Assembly: GCF_016919725.2 (NCBI RefSeq)
Contig: NZ_JAJERH010000007.1
Span: 53,610 to 117,609 of the forward strand
Direction of reading: 5' to 3'
DNA length: 64,000 bases
Origin: Virgibacillus sp. AGTR
GTDB taxonomy: Bacteria; Bacillota; Bacilli; Bacillales; Amphibacillaceae
The notes under the pieces are model-generated. The model saw nothing but the letters and a program-made list of their open reading frames with translations. It did no database searches and was not told where the DNA came from. Of this stretch, positions 1 through 6,835 are shown piece by piece; the stretch's first letter is position 1, and every line of letters begins with the position of its first letter. The position numbers and the translations under genes were made by a program.

Positions 1-244
1 GCCAATATTTTTGTAGCAATACAGGCTCGAAAAAGATGGACCAGATCGCAGTGATAATATCTAAAGTAAGAACAATCCATAGGACATAAGTGACCCAATT
101 ATACCAGTCAAAATAATTATCAAGTATAAGTAGGATTATTGCTATCAGTATAAAGCTTATATGGATCATGCAATTAGAGATCCGCCAGACGCGAATGGCG
201 TCTTTGGAAATGTGTTGATCAGGTTCTTTCATGTTTGCATACAT
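1..244 (-). CDS. YdbS-like PH-domain membrane protein (N-terminal part)
   Basis: The gene runs off the left edge, so only about 81 N-terminal residues are visible. They begin with a short polar stretch (KEPDQHISKDAIRVWRIS) followed by two hydrophobic segments at about residues 22-42 and 50-72 separated by a Trp/Tyr-rich turn. This is the usual start of bacterial PH-domain (bPH2, YdbS/YdbT) membrane proteins, whose PH domain would follow beyond the edge. The start at 244 is chosen because a GAAGGTG ribosome binding site lies 8 bases upstream; an internal ATG at 232 is less well placed. Family assignment rests on the N-terminus only. In Bacillus relatives YdbS and YdbT are linked to resistance to some antimicrobials, but that role is not shown here. 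Confidence 0.55.
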   Translation of the reverse strand, partial: MYANMKEPDQHISKDAIRVWRISNCMIHISFILIAIILLILDNYFDWYNWVTYVLWIVLTLDIITAIWSIFFEPVLLQKYW

Positions 245-326
245 ATGTTTGTCACCTTCTATCATCGAAATAATAAAATTGCTTGTCTTTTATTACGAAT
301 ATGATGTCCGATTTGTTTCAATAGAT

Positions 327-348
327 TTGCGAAAGACGGTAACCGCAA
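327..348. promoter_or_regulatory. Inverted repeat upstream of adaA
   Basis: TTGCG at 327-331 and CGCAA at 344-348 form an inverted repeat with a 12-base spacer, about 75 bases before adaA. E. coli Ada boxes contain a GCGCAA/GCAA element, so this could be where methylated AdaA binds to induce the operon. This is a guess from position and sequence. Confidence 0.22.
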
Positions 349-423
349 GATTGAGGACGATAAACAAGTGAATTTTTTGTTAAACTAGGAATAAGGTAGA
401 AACGTGAAGGGAGTGAGCTTTCC

Positions 424-993
424 ATGATCGATCTTTCCTTTGAAGAAATGTGGGAGCGGATCGTCGCTTGTGATCGAATATATGATGGACAATTTTACAC
501 AGCTGTCAAGACCACAAAGATTTATTGTCGCCCATCTTGTAGATCGCGTAAGCCCAAAAAATGTAATGTAGAATTTTATGATCGAATGGATCAAGTAGAA
601 GCGGCGGGATATAGGCCATGTAAAAGATGTCAGCCAGAGGTAGAGCACTCCCCGCATGTGGCACTTGTGCAGAGCGTTATCTCGTATTTGCTACAGCATT
701 ATAGGCAACGAATTGTCTTGCAGGATATTGCTGATCACATTGGTATGAGCTCCTTTTATTTAGAACGAGTGTTCAAAGAGGAAACATCGGAAACACCTCG
801 CACGTATTTAGAAAAAATTCGGATGGATAAGGCGGCGTATTTATTAAAAAATACTGATTTGAAGAATTTGGAAATTTGTTATCGAGTAGGGTTTTATAGT
901 CCATCTAATTTTTATAAAGTCTTTCGTAAACGTCAGCATTGTTCACCTAGTGAATATCGAGACGGCCTAATTCAGCAAGGAGGGGAACAATAA
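424..993 (+). CDS. adaA: AdaA: methylphosphotriester-DNA methyltransferase and AraC-type activator
   Basis: Transfers methyl groups from DNA phosphotriesters to its own cysteine and then activates the adaptive response to alkylation damage. The N-terminal domain has the zinc/acceptor cysteine set C35, C39, C66 and C69, the same spacing as E. coli Ada (C38, C42, C69, C72). An AraC-type helix-turn-helix domain covers about residues 85-180 (IADHIGMSSFYLERVFK and a second helix pair). The 189-residue length fits Bacillus AdaA, which lacks the O6-methylguanine domain found in enterobacterial Ada; that activity is supplied by ogt two genes downstream. First gene of a tight operon with alkA (2-base gap) and ogt (overlap). 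Confidence 0.9.
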   Translation: MIDLSFEEMWERIVACDRIYDGQFYTAVKTTKIYCRPSCRSRKPKKCNVEFYDRMDQVEAAGYRPCKRCQPEVEHSPHVALVQSVISYLLQHYRQRIVLQDIADHIGMSSFYLERVFKEETSETPRTYLEKIRMDKAAYLLKNTDLKNLEICYRVGFYSPSNFYKVFRKRQHCSPSEYRDGLIQQGGEQ

Positions 994-995
994 GA

Positions 996-1910
996 ATGAA
1001 ATGGTGCGATTGCCAAACATATATAGAAATAACCCCTCCGGAACATTTTAATTTTCATGAATGTTTGCTATTCCTTAACAGGTCAGATCAAGAGATTGTA
1101 CATGTTATTCATGAGGAAGGTGTATATAAGCTGTTAAAAATAAACGATTCTATAATACTATGTCGCATTGTTTATAATGATCAGGTATTAGCCGTCCATT
1201 TTCCAATAGAGGTTCCTTCTACCGAAGAAAAGCGAGAGGTAGTGCGCTTTATTTGTGAATGGTTTGATTTAGATAGGAACGTAGAATTGTTTTATCAAGC
1301 TGCAGAACAGGATCAGTTGCTCAGCCGACTTACATTAACGTATCGGGGCTTACGCATGATTGGTATTCCCGATCTCTTTGAAGCATTAACCTGGGCAATT
1401 ATTGGTCAGCAAATTAATTTAACCTTTGCTTACAAATTAAAAAGGCGATTTATAGAGAAGTATGGGGAATATATGACATTTAAGGGAAAAACGTTCTGGC
1501 TGTTTCCACAGCCAGAAAAGATTGCTATACTAACTGTCAAAGAGCTAAGAGCCCTGCAATTTTCTACTAGAAAGGCAGAATATGTTATCGGAGTTGCTAG
1601 GTTAATACGTGATGGTTATGTAACCAAGGATGACTTACAGGGAAAGGATTACGATACGATAAAGCAGGAGCTAGTAGCGATTAGAGGTATTGGGAATTGG
1701 ACAGCCGACTATGTGTTGATGAAATGTTTTCGGAGAGCCAATGCATTACCAATCGCCGATGTCGGCTTGCACAATGCTCTAAAAATTCAGCTAGGCTTAG
1801 ATAAAAAGCCATCAATAAAGGAAATTGAAGTAATAGCAACGAATTGGGAAGGCTGGCAGGCTTATGCTACCTTCTATCTTTGGAGGTCTTTATATGATGA
1901 ACCTGTATAA
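996..1910 (+). CDS. alkA: AlkA-type DNA-3-methyladenine glycosylase II
   Basis: Excises alkylated purines (3-methyladenine, 7-methylguanine) from DNA, starting base-excision repair. Evidence is the HhH-GPD fold: a conserved WAIIGQQI helix near residue 134, the helix-hairpin-helix LVAIRGIGNWTADYVLM at about 226-242, and the catalytic aspartate in PIADVGL (D255). 304 residues, normal for the family. It sits between adaA and ogt and its last 17 bases overlap the ogt start, which suggests translational coupling. Confidence 0.9.
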   Translation: MKWCDCQTYIEITPPEHFNFHECLLFLNRSDQEIVHVIHEEGVYKLLKINDSIILCRIVYNDQVLAVHFPIEVPSTEEKREVVRFICEWFDLDRNVELFYQAAEQDQLLSRLTLTYRGLRMIGIPDLFEALTWAIIGQQINLTFAYKLKRRFIEKYGEYMTFKGKTFWLFPQPEKIAILTVKELRALQFSTRKAEYVIGVARLIRDGYVTKDDLQGKDYDTIKQELVAIRGIGNWTADYVLMKCFRRANALPIADVGLHNALKIQLGLDKKPSIKEIEVIATNWEGWQAYATFYLWRSLYDEPV

Positions 1911-2397
1911 AGTTGATTTTCCATCACCGATTGGTGTAATAGAGATTGCTGGAACAAAAGACACTGTTTATTCCGTGTTATTTGCTGATCGTGAAATTGT
2001 TGAATATGCTCGAACTTCGGATACGCCACAAGCTATTGAAATTTGCTATCAGCAGCTAGAGGAGTACTTTGCTGGAAAACGATTGGAATTCACGTTTCCT
2101 TATGAAGTGAGCGGAACAGCGTTTCAAAGAGAGGTATGGCAGGCATTGACGACCATTCCATATGCAAAGACGGCTAGTTATCGTGATATTGCACGGACTA
2201 TCGGTAGAGAAAAGGCTGTTCGCGCAGTTGGAAGTGCCAATGGTAAAAATAAAATTAGTATTGCCATCCCATGTCATCGAATTATTGGAGCAAATGGGAA
2301 GCTAACAGGCTATGCTGGTGGTTTATGGCGGAAGGAATGGCTATTGGAGCATGAGCAACGAATCAGCTCTAGTGAAAAAATGGATTTGCTATCATGA
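1894..2397 (+). CDS. ogt: O6-methylguanine-DNA methyltransferase (Ogt/AdaB)
   Basis: Suicide repair protein that moves the alkyl group from O6-methylguanine to its own cysteine. The active-site PCHR motif is present (IAIPCHRII, C127 from this start), preceded by the DNA-binding helix YRDIARTIGREKAVRAVGSANG. Start at 1894 is preferred over the in-frame ATG at 1864 because GGAGG (1882-1886) lies 7 bases upstream and the protein then begins with the normal YKVDFPSPIG strand. 167 residues, as expected. Last gene of the adaA-alkA-ogt repair operon. Confidence 0.92.
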   Translation: MMNLYKVDFPSPIGVIEIAGTKDTVYSVLFADREIVEYARTSDTPQAIEICYQQLEEYFAGKRLEFTFPYEVSGTAFQREVWQALTTIPYAKTASYRDIARTIGREKAVRAVGSANGKNKISIAIPCHRIIGANGKLTGYAGGLWRKEWLLEHEQRISSSEKMDLLS

Positions 2398-2482
2398 GCA
2401 AAATAAAATTTTTTGGGTGTTATCAGAGTATATCCAACGTTTATTCGATGAACATATGGATAAAGGAAGGGTAAGGCGTTTA

Positions 2483-2620
2483 TTTAACCCGCATATAAAT
2501 TAGCAGTAAGACCTCATTTCAAGCAATAGGGTAAATTGCCAGTAAATGTCCGATGGATTTAAAGGCCTTAGATCATATCCTTATGGTACTAGCAATCAGT
2601 GGGGGTTTAACCAAAGCCTC
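2483..2620 (+). repeat. Family A repeat, degraded copy
   Basis: Copy of the hairpin-rich family A unit (see 32962-33405). It has the start block (CCGCATATAA...AGCAGTAAG), the partner GCCAGTAAATGTCCGAT and the AATCAGTGGGGG block, but lacks the GATTGAAGTTTCAC end. Plus orientation. The rest of the 2398-2865 gap shows only AT-rich promoter-like sequence before fnr. Confidence 0.75.
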
Positions 2621-2865
2621 CTACTAGCTAATTGCATTCATCATAAAATCAAATAGGTTGTTCCACGAAGTTGGTCATATACTTCTTGGCAATGCCCATT
2701 TGGCTAGTCCCACACTTTCCGTCTTTTGCATTATCACCTAAACCCAATAAAACGATAACGGAGTTCATTCAATATATTGTAAATTATTACGTCTCTACAT
2801 CATAAATGTTCATGATAAAATGATATATGTAAAACCTTTGATACTATTGAAAGGGGCTGATATAT

Positions 2866-3588
2866 ATGCAAACCAGTTTGCTTGAAAAATCACCTCATGG
2901 TAGAGAGCGTATATCCCATGAGCTGTATGCCCTACTAGAAGAAATTGGTTCAAAGAAAAAAATGTATAAGGACTCCCATCTTTTTCATGAAGGAATGGAA
3001 GCTCATGAAATTTACCTGATTAAGTCTGGTCTGATTCAAATTAATAAGCTTACTGCAGACGGCAAGGAATTATCTCTTCGTATATGTAATCATGACGATA
3101 TTGTAGGCGAGCTTACATTATTTAGTGAGAATGCTAGGTACTTTCTCAGCGCGAAGGTTGTGGAGTCTGGTGAGGTCGTAATCATTAATAAGGATAGATT
3201 GGAAAAAGAACTCCTCTCTAATGCTGCCTTAACACTTGAATTTATGAAGTGGTCGGGAAACCATATGCGGAAATTCCAATCTAAAATTAGAGATCTGCTC
3301 TTGAATGGCAAAAAAGGTGCATTATACTCTACGCTTATTCGTTTATCAAACAGCTATGGTGTAACTTGTTCTAATGGTATTCTTATTGACATGGCTTTTA
3401 CTAATCAAGAGATGGCTTTGTTTTGCGCAGCAAGTAGGGAAAGCGTCAATCGGATGCTTAGTAGACTTAGGAAAATGGACATCATATCCATTAATAGTAG
3501 CGGAAAAATTCTCATAAAGGATATTCAGTTCCTAAGAGATGAAATTGGCTGTGAGGATTGTCCGATTGAAATATGCAACATTAACTAA
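2866..3588 (+). CDS. fnr: Fnr: oxygen-sensing Crp/Fnr family regulator
   Basis: Global activator of anaerobic genes. Residues about 20-140 form a cyclic-nucleotide-binding-type beta barrel, followed by a dimerisation helix and a winged helix-turn-helix (NQEMALFCAASRESVNRMLSRL). The last 12 residues hold three cysteines, C229, C232 and C237. This is the same spacing as the [4Fe-4S] cysteines of B. subtilis Fnr (227, 230, 235 in a 238-residue protein), whereas E. coli FNR carries its cluster cysteines at the N-terminus. Ribosome binding site AAAGGGG precedes the ATG. Fnr-type palindromes occur before narK, scdA, nrdD and modA downstream, so those are likely targets. I saw no TGTGA site in front of fnr itself. 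Confidence 0.92.
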   Translation: MQTSLLEKSPHGRERISHELYALLEEIGSKKKMYKDSHLFHEGMEAHEIYLIKSGLIQINKLTADGKELSLRICNHDDIVGELTLFSENARYFLSAKVVESGEVVIINKDRLEKELLSNAALTLEFMKWSGNHMRKFQSKIRDLLLNGKKGALYSTLIRLSNSYGVTCSNGILIDMAFTNQEMALFCAASRESVNRMLSRLRKMDIISINSSGKILIKDIQFLRDEIGCEDCPIEICNIN

Positions 3589-3653
3589 ATAGATGAGTGT
3601 TTTTAATGTTTATGGTAAGTGAGGACAACACCGAGTCGCTTCTGGAAAATTAT

Positions 3654-3731
3654 ATAGCACAGTATTACGCTAGTACAGGCTGATGAAGAATGGCATGCCT
3701 ATTGCCTGTATTGGCGATCACACTGTGCTAT
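3654..3731. terminator. Long imperfect hairpin between convergent fnr and mobB
   Basis: ATAGCACAGT (3654-3663) pairs with ACTGTGCTAT (3722-3731), with further pairing inside (GTACAGGC against GCCTGTAT). It fills the gap between two convergent genes and is probably a bidirectional terminator, although the T-runs are short. Confidence 0.5.
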
Positions 3732-3734
3732 TCT

Positions 3735-4220
3735 TTAATCAAAGTTATTAAGAAGCCAACTCATGAACGCCTCGATATGATTAAATATTGGATACGGATC
3801 GGAGCGTTGCTGTAATGGTAGTGATGTTATGACTGCCTGAATGTTTGTCATTTGATCCAAGAGGTGAAGGTCTTGTTCACTCCTAATGAAGACAATTTTG
3901 CTATAGTTCGCTTGCTTGTATCCTTCTATGATCAACAGCTCTATCCCCATCATTTGATAGATTTTCACTATTTGATCTACATATACAGGATTTTGATAAG
4001 ATAATTGAAGCATACCATCTCCTTCCACTCCTGAGATAATTGCGCCTGCCTTTACGTGTTTTTCACTATCTTTGTTCTCCATTCCCAATGGATAACCACC
4101 ATGGCCGTGATGTTTTAAGGAGGCTACTCGGAATCCTTGTTTGGAGAACGTTTTAATCATTCTGGATACAAGGGTTGTTTTTCCGCTGTTTTTATATCCG
4201 ACAACTTGAATAATTTTCAT
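3735..4220 (-). CDS. mobB: MobB: molybdopterin-guanine dinucleotide biosynthesis adaptor
   Basis: GTP-binding accessory protein of the last molybdenum-cofactor step (attachment of guanine nucleotide). It begins with a P-loop, IIQVVGYKNSGKTTLV, continues with a switch-like segment (SLKHHGHGGYP) typical of MobB, and ends with the conserved IEGYK region. Start at 4220 is chosen because GAGGAGG lies 7 bases upstream; the alternative in-frame TTG at 4235 overlaps that site. 161 residues, normal length. It follows moeA but is separated from it by about 300 bases of decayed moaE and moaD, so it may now rely on readthrough or its own promoter. Confidence 0.92.
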   Translation of the reverse strand: MKIIQVVGYKNSGKTTLVSRMIKTFSKQGFRVASLKHHGHGGYPLGMENKDSEKHVKAGAIISGVEGDGMLQLSYQNPVYVDQIVKIYQMMGIELLIIEGYKQANYSKIVFIRSEQDLHLLDQMTNIQAVITSLPLQQRSDPYPIFNHIEAFMSWLLNNFD

Positions 4221-4231
4221 ATGAATCCTCC

Positions 4232-4390
4232 TCAACCACTGCTTACAGATGGGATGAAAGCAACCGTATCCCAGATTTTACTACGCCTTCGTTTCTAGCA
4301 TATCCTTCGTTAATCGCTACATTGTTTGATCTAATCCGAGAGGATACATGTTCTTTAGTTTTTCTTTAAAATCTGTAATTGTTATTTGTC
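4232..4390 (-). pseudogene. moaD: moaD remnant (molybdopterin synthase small subunit)
   Basis: Read in broken frames on the minus strand this stretch gives ITITDFKEKLKNMYP, then SRIRSNNVAINEGYARNEG, then DTVAFIPSVSSG and a stop. That is the pattern of the C-terminal two thirds of MoaD, which ends in a GG tail used for thiocarboxylate formation. At least two frameshifts separate the pieces, the start is missing, and the tail reads SSG instead of SGG. The stop lies 11 bases before the mobB start. Non-functional by inspection. Confidence 0.72.
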
Positions 4391-4538
4391 TAACCGTAAG
4401 CTTGATATTCCAAATAAAGGGTACGTTCCCTCTGCCCATTCTCGGACAGTACCAATAAATGTTGTTATTGCATCAGCTTTCCTTTTAACTAAGGCATCGA
4501 CCTGAATTGGTTATTCTACAATATTAAAATAATACTTA
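4391..4538 (-). pseudogene. moaE: moaE remnant (molybdopterin synthase large subunit)
   Basis: Directly after moeA the minus strand encodes YYFNIVE, a TAA stop, then PIQVDALVKRKADAITTF followed by IGTVREWAEGT, and after a one-base frameshift LYLEYQAY. These match the N-terminal third of MoaE, in particular the GAITTFIGTVRE and LYLEYEAY blocks. The remaining two thirds of MoaE are absent and the sequence passes straight into moaD-like residues, so a deletion fused the two remnants. Original order was moeA-moaE-moaD-mobB. Confidence 0.75.
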
Positions 4539-5780
4539 CATATCATCTAATAAAATTACCGAAATTTCACTACCCTGTTTGTATCCCCTTGTACCAGCAG
4601 GAAATTCGATAAATACATTGGCAGCCCCAAGCGAGGAGACAACGTTGGATTTATCCAACCCAATTGGTGTCGCGACTAACTTTCCTTGATGAAAAGTTAG
4701 ACGGCCCCTGACAAATCTGTCAAACGGATTTGGTTTGGAGAAATCAGCACCCAATATTGCCGTTTCCTTTTTTAAAAGTGGATGAAAAGCATGGAGAAAT
4801 TTTCGAATTGCCGGCCTTGTAAAAAGTTCAAAACCTACAAAACAGGCAGATGGATTCCCTGATAAACCAAATAACAGCTTGCCTGTTTTTTTTGCAACAG
4901 TTGTGACACTGCCAGGACGCATTCCCACTTTATTAAATAGAATTTCTGCTCCCAGTTCTTTATAGATATCCTGCATATAATCGTAATCTCCGACTGAAAC
5001 ACCACCGGTAGTTATTAAAATATCGACCTGATCCAATGCCTGTTTCACTTGCTCAAAGCATGCTGTGAAATGATCACTGAACTGACCAAAATAATAGGGT
5101 TCCCCTCCTGCACGTATTACTTGTGATTGAACCATATAAGCATTACTATTTCTAATTTTACCTGGCTGTATTTCTTCATCTAACTCTAATAGTTCACTAC
5201 CAGTTGCGATAATTCCGACAGTTGGTTTTTTGCTTGTGGGAACATGCTTATAACCGAAGGTGGCTAATAAGGCAACTATTCCTGGACTGATATAGGTGCC
5301 TTTTTTAGCTAGAACCTCTCCAGATTTGGCATCCTCACCGGTAAAGGAAATATTCTCTCCTTGTTGTAGCCTTCGTTTAATTTGGATGTATCGTTTTTCA
5401 CAAGCTTCATACTCTTTTACAGATTCAAACATAATAACGGCATCGCAACCATTGGGGACTTGCGCACCTGTCATGATTCGTACGGCTTGCATTTTGCCAA
5501 CCTTCCCAGTAAACACGCTCCCGGCACCAATCTCTGCAATAACTTCATAGTTTTGAGGATTGGTACTAGCAGCAGCTTCTGTATCCTTAGAACGAACTGC
5601 AAACCCATCATAGGGCGAGCGATCAAAAGGAGGGATGGGATGATCAGCTACCAAATCGTCTCCAAGGAAATGTCCGTAGCTTTGATGGATAGGGATGTAA
5701 TGGATACTTCCCTGGGGAGCATATTTGATCACACGTTTTAATGCTTCGTTCACTTTAATTGGTTTTCGACGTTCAACCAT
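4536..5780 (-). CDS. moeA: MoeA: molybdopterin molybdenumtransferase
   Basis: Inserts molybdenum into adenylylated molybdopterin to make molybdenum cofactor. The order of domains is intact: the N-terminal PPFDRSPYDGFAV motif, the MTGAQVPNGCDAVI segment, the MoaB/Mog-like nucleotide fold with TGSELLELDEEIQPGKIRNSN and TTGGVSVGDYDY, and the GLSGNPSACFVGFELF loop, ending in a beta-barrel domain. 414 residues. AGGAGG precedes the ATG. It is intact although genes on both sides of it in the same operon (moeB before, moaE and moaD after) are decayed, which suggests that it is still under selection. Confidence 0.95.
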   Translation of the reverse strand: MVERRKPIKVNEALKRVIKYAPQGSIHYIPIHQSYGHFLGDDLVADHPIPPFDRSPYDGFAVRSKDTEAAASTNPQNYEVIAEIGAGSVFTGKVGKMQAVRIMTGAQVPNGCDAVIMFESVKEYEACEKRYIQIKRRLQQGENISFTGEDAKSGEVLAKKGTYISPGIVALLATFGYKHVPTSKKPTVGIIATGSELLELDEEIQPGKIRNSNAYMVQSQVIRAGGEPYYFGQFSDHFTACFEQVKQALDQVDILITTGGVSVGDYDYMQDIYKELGAEILFNKVGMRPGSVTTVAKKTGKLLFGLSGNPSACFVGFELFTRPAIRKFLHAFHPLLKKETAILGADFSKPNPFDRFVRGRLTFHQGKLVATPIGLDKSNVVSSLGAANVFIEFPAGTRGYKQGSEISVILLDDM

Positions 5781-5793
5781 TTAATGTAACCTC

Positions 5794-5935
5794 CTAAACG
5801 ATTAGTTTCTTATAGAAATTTTGTGCTTGTGTCATAGAATTCGTTCCATGAATGAGGCTCCTGCCATCTTTAAAAAAGACAATGCGTTAGAGTTCCTATT
5901 TCATGAAAAGCAAAAGGAATTTACCCCCTTACTAA
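5794..5935 (-). pseudogene. moeB/thiF remnant (MoaD-adenylating enzyme, C-terminal piece)
   Basis: The minus strand just upstream of moeA encodes RIVFFKDGRSLIHGT followed by NSMTQAQNFYKKLIV and a stop, preceded in the same frame by two stop codons. This resembles the end of Firmicute MoeB/ThiF proteins (FKDGR...HGT...A...Y). In B. subtilis moeB directly precedes moeA, which fits. The rest of the gene is gone; a family C repeat begins 30 bases further upstream and may mark the deletion end. Confidence 0.6.
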
Positions 5936-5965
5936 ATTGATAGCCTAATTGAATTGTTTTTGTAC

Positions 5966-6508
5966 TAAGTTAAGAAAGTATAAAATCAGTGCAATGACTG
6001 CGTTAAGCCAAGTAGTTATTTTGAAATGTTTGTGTATATTGGCAATGCTCCGACTAATTACTTCGCTTTCGGCGGGCACGGCCTCAACTAACTTTGCAAA
6101 GAAGAACACGTTACAAAGTGGATTTTCGGCTCGCGCTAATCCCGCAGGAGTCTACGTAATTAGTCTCCGCTATGAGAATGTGCAACAATTCTTGTCATAA
6201 GTAATAGGTTGACTTTTTTTACAATGGGTAAAGTGAAAATCGTTATCCGTAAGTATAAAAACAGCTGTGTTACTTCATGCTAGCGTTGTAGAGCCTGATA
6301 ATAGCGAAGGCCGGCTACTTCAACTCCTGTGGGAAATGTTTGACCTGAAGATCCACTTTTTTGAGCGGGTTTTGCTAAAAAAGTTAGCTGAAGGACAAAC
6401 CCCACGGAAAGGGAAGTGGGCAGCCGGAGTGATTCCATAATAGCTACTAGAGGAAGCGTAAATCTGAGCATTTAGTGATAAGGACTGAGCGAATTTTGCT
6501 CAGTTTTT
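5966..6508 (+). repeat. Family C repeat, copy 1
   Basis: About 543 bases nearly identical to 36466-37029, with a third copy starting at 63832. It begins TAAGTTAAGAAAGTATAAAA and ends in a terminator-like hairpin, ACTGAGCGAATTTTGCTCAG followed by Ts. Relative to copy 2 it lacks about 20 bases that complete a GTAGCTATTA/TAATAGCTAC hairpin. No convincing reading frame; the short frames inside have no ribosome binding site. It fills most of the 5797-6835 gap. Confidence 0.85.
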
Positions 6509-6540
6509 CTTATTTTTTCTTTTGTTATATTCATGAACTG

Positions 6541-6640
6541 GTTACCCCCGACGGATTGAAGTTTCACTTTATCCCGCATATAACTGGCAGTAAGTCTCCA
6601 CTTTAGGTACTAAGAGTGAAACCAATAATAAAGTGCTTTT
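6541..6640 (+). repeat. Family A repeat, end of one unit joined to the start of another
   Basis: GGATTGAAGTTTCACTTTAT (unit end) runs directly into TTTATCCCGCATATAACTGG (unit start), the same junction seen in the tandem array at 32962. It is therefore the remnant of a tandem pair that has lost both outer parts. Plus orientation. Confidence 0.75.
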
Positions 6641-6682
6641 TGTATCTGTAATTTAAGTTAATCATAGCGCATTATGCGAAGT

Positions 6683-6698
6683 TGTGAAAAACATCACT
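6683..6698. promoter_or_regulatory. Fnr-type site, distal, upstream of narK
   Basis: TGTGA-AAAACA-TCACT, one mismatch from the TGTGA-N6-TCACA consensus. It lies 68 bases upstream of a perfect second site. No -10-like hexamer sits at the position a -41.5 site would predict, so it may be an auxiliary site. Confidence 0.6.
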
Positions 6699-6750
6699 CT
6701 ATACTTATGGTATGTCACTGCTTTCTCTGTGAATTACTACAGGATAAATC

Positions 6751-6793
6751 TGTGATGTTTTTCACAGCCAATCATCAAGTAAATCGATATCGT
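6751..6793 (+). promoter_or_regulatory. Perfect Fnr site and candidate -10 of narK
   Basis: TGTGATGTTTTTCACA at 6751-6766 matches the Fnr consensus in all ten arm positions. A site centred at -41.5 predicts a start of transcription near 6800 and a -10 at 6788-6793; the sequence there is TATCGT (4 of 6). This would leave a leader of about 36 bases. Confidence 0.7.
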
Positions 6794-6835
6794 AAAGATG
6801 TCGAGATCAACTTGGAGAAAGGGGAAATTATTCCT

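Noticed and set aside
2312..2503. 63-codon frame after ogt
   Set aside because: It begins inside ogt in another frame and continues into repeat-derived sequence; no start signal.
5949..6200. 83-codon frame in the first family C copy
   Set aside because: It starts outside the repeat, has no ribosome binding site, and its composition follows the repeat rather than a protein.
6674..6835. N-terminal extension of NarK from ATG 6674
   Set aside because: It would place both Fnr sites inside coding DNA and adds Cys/His-rich residues foreign to the family; ATG 6836 has a good ribosome binding site.
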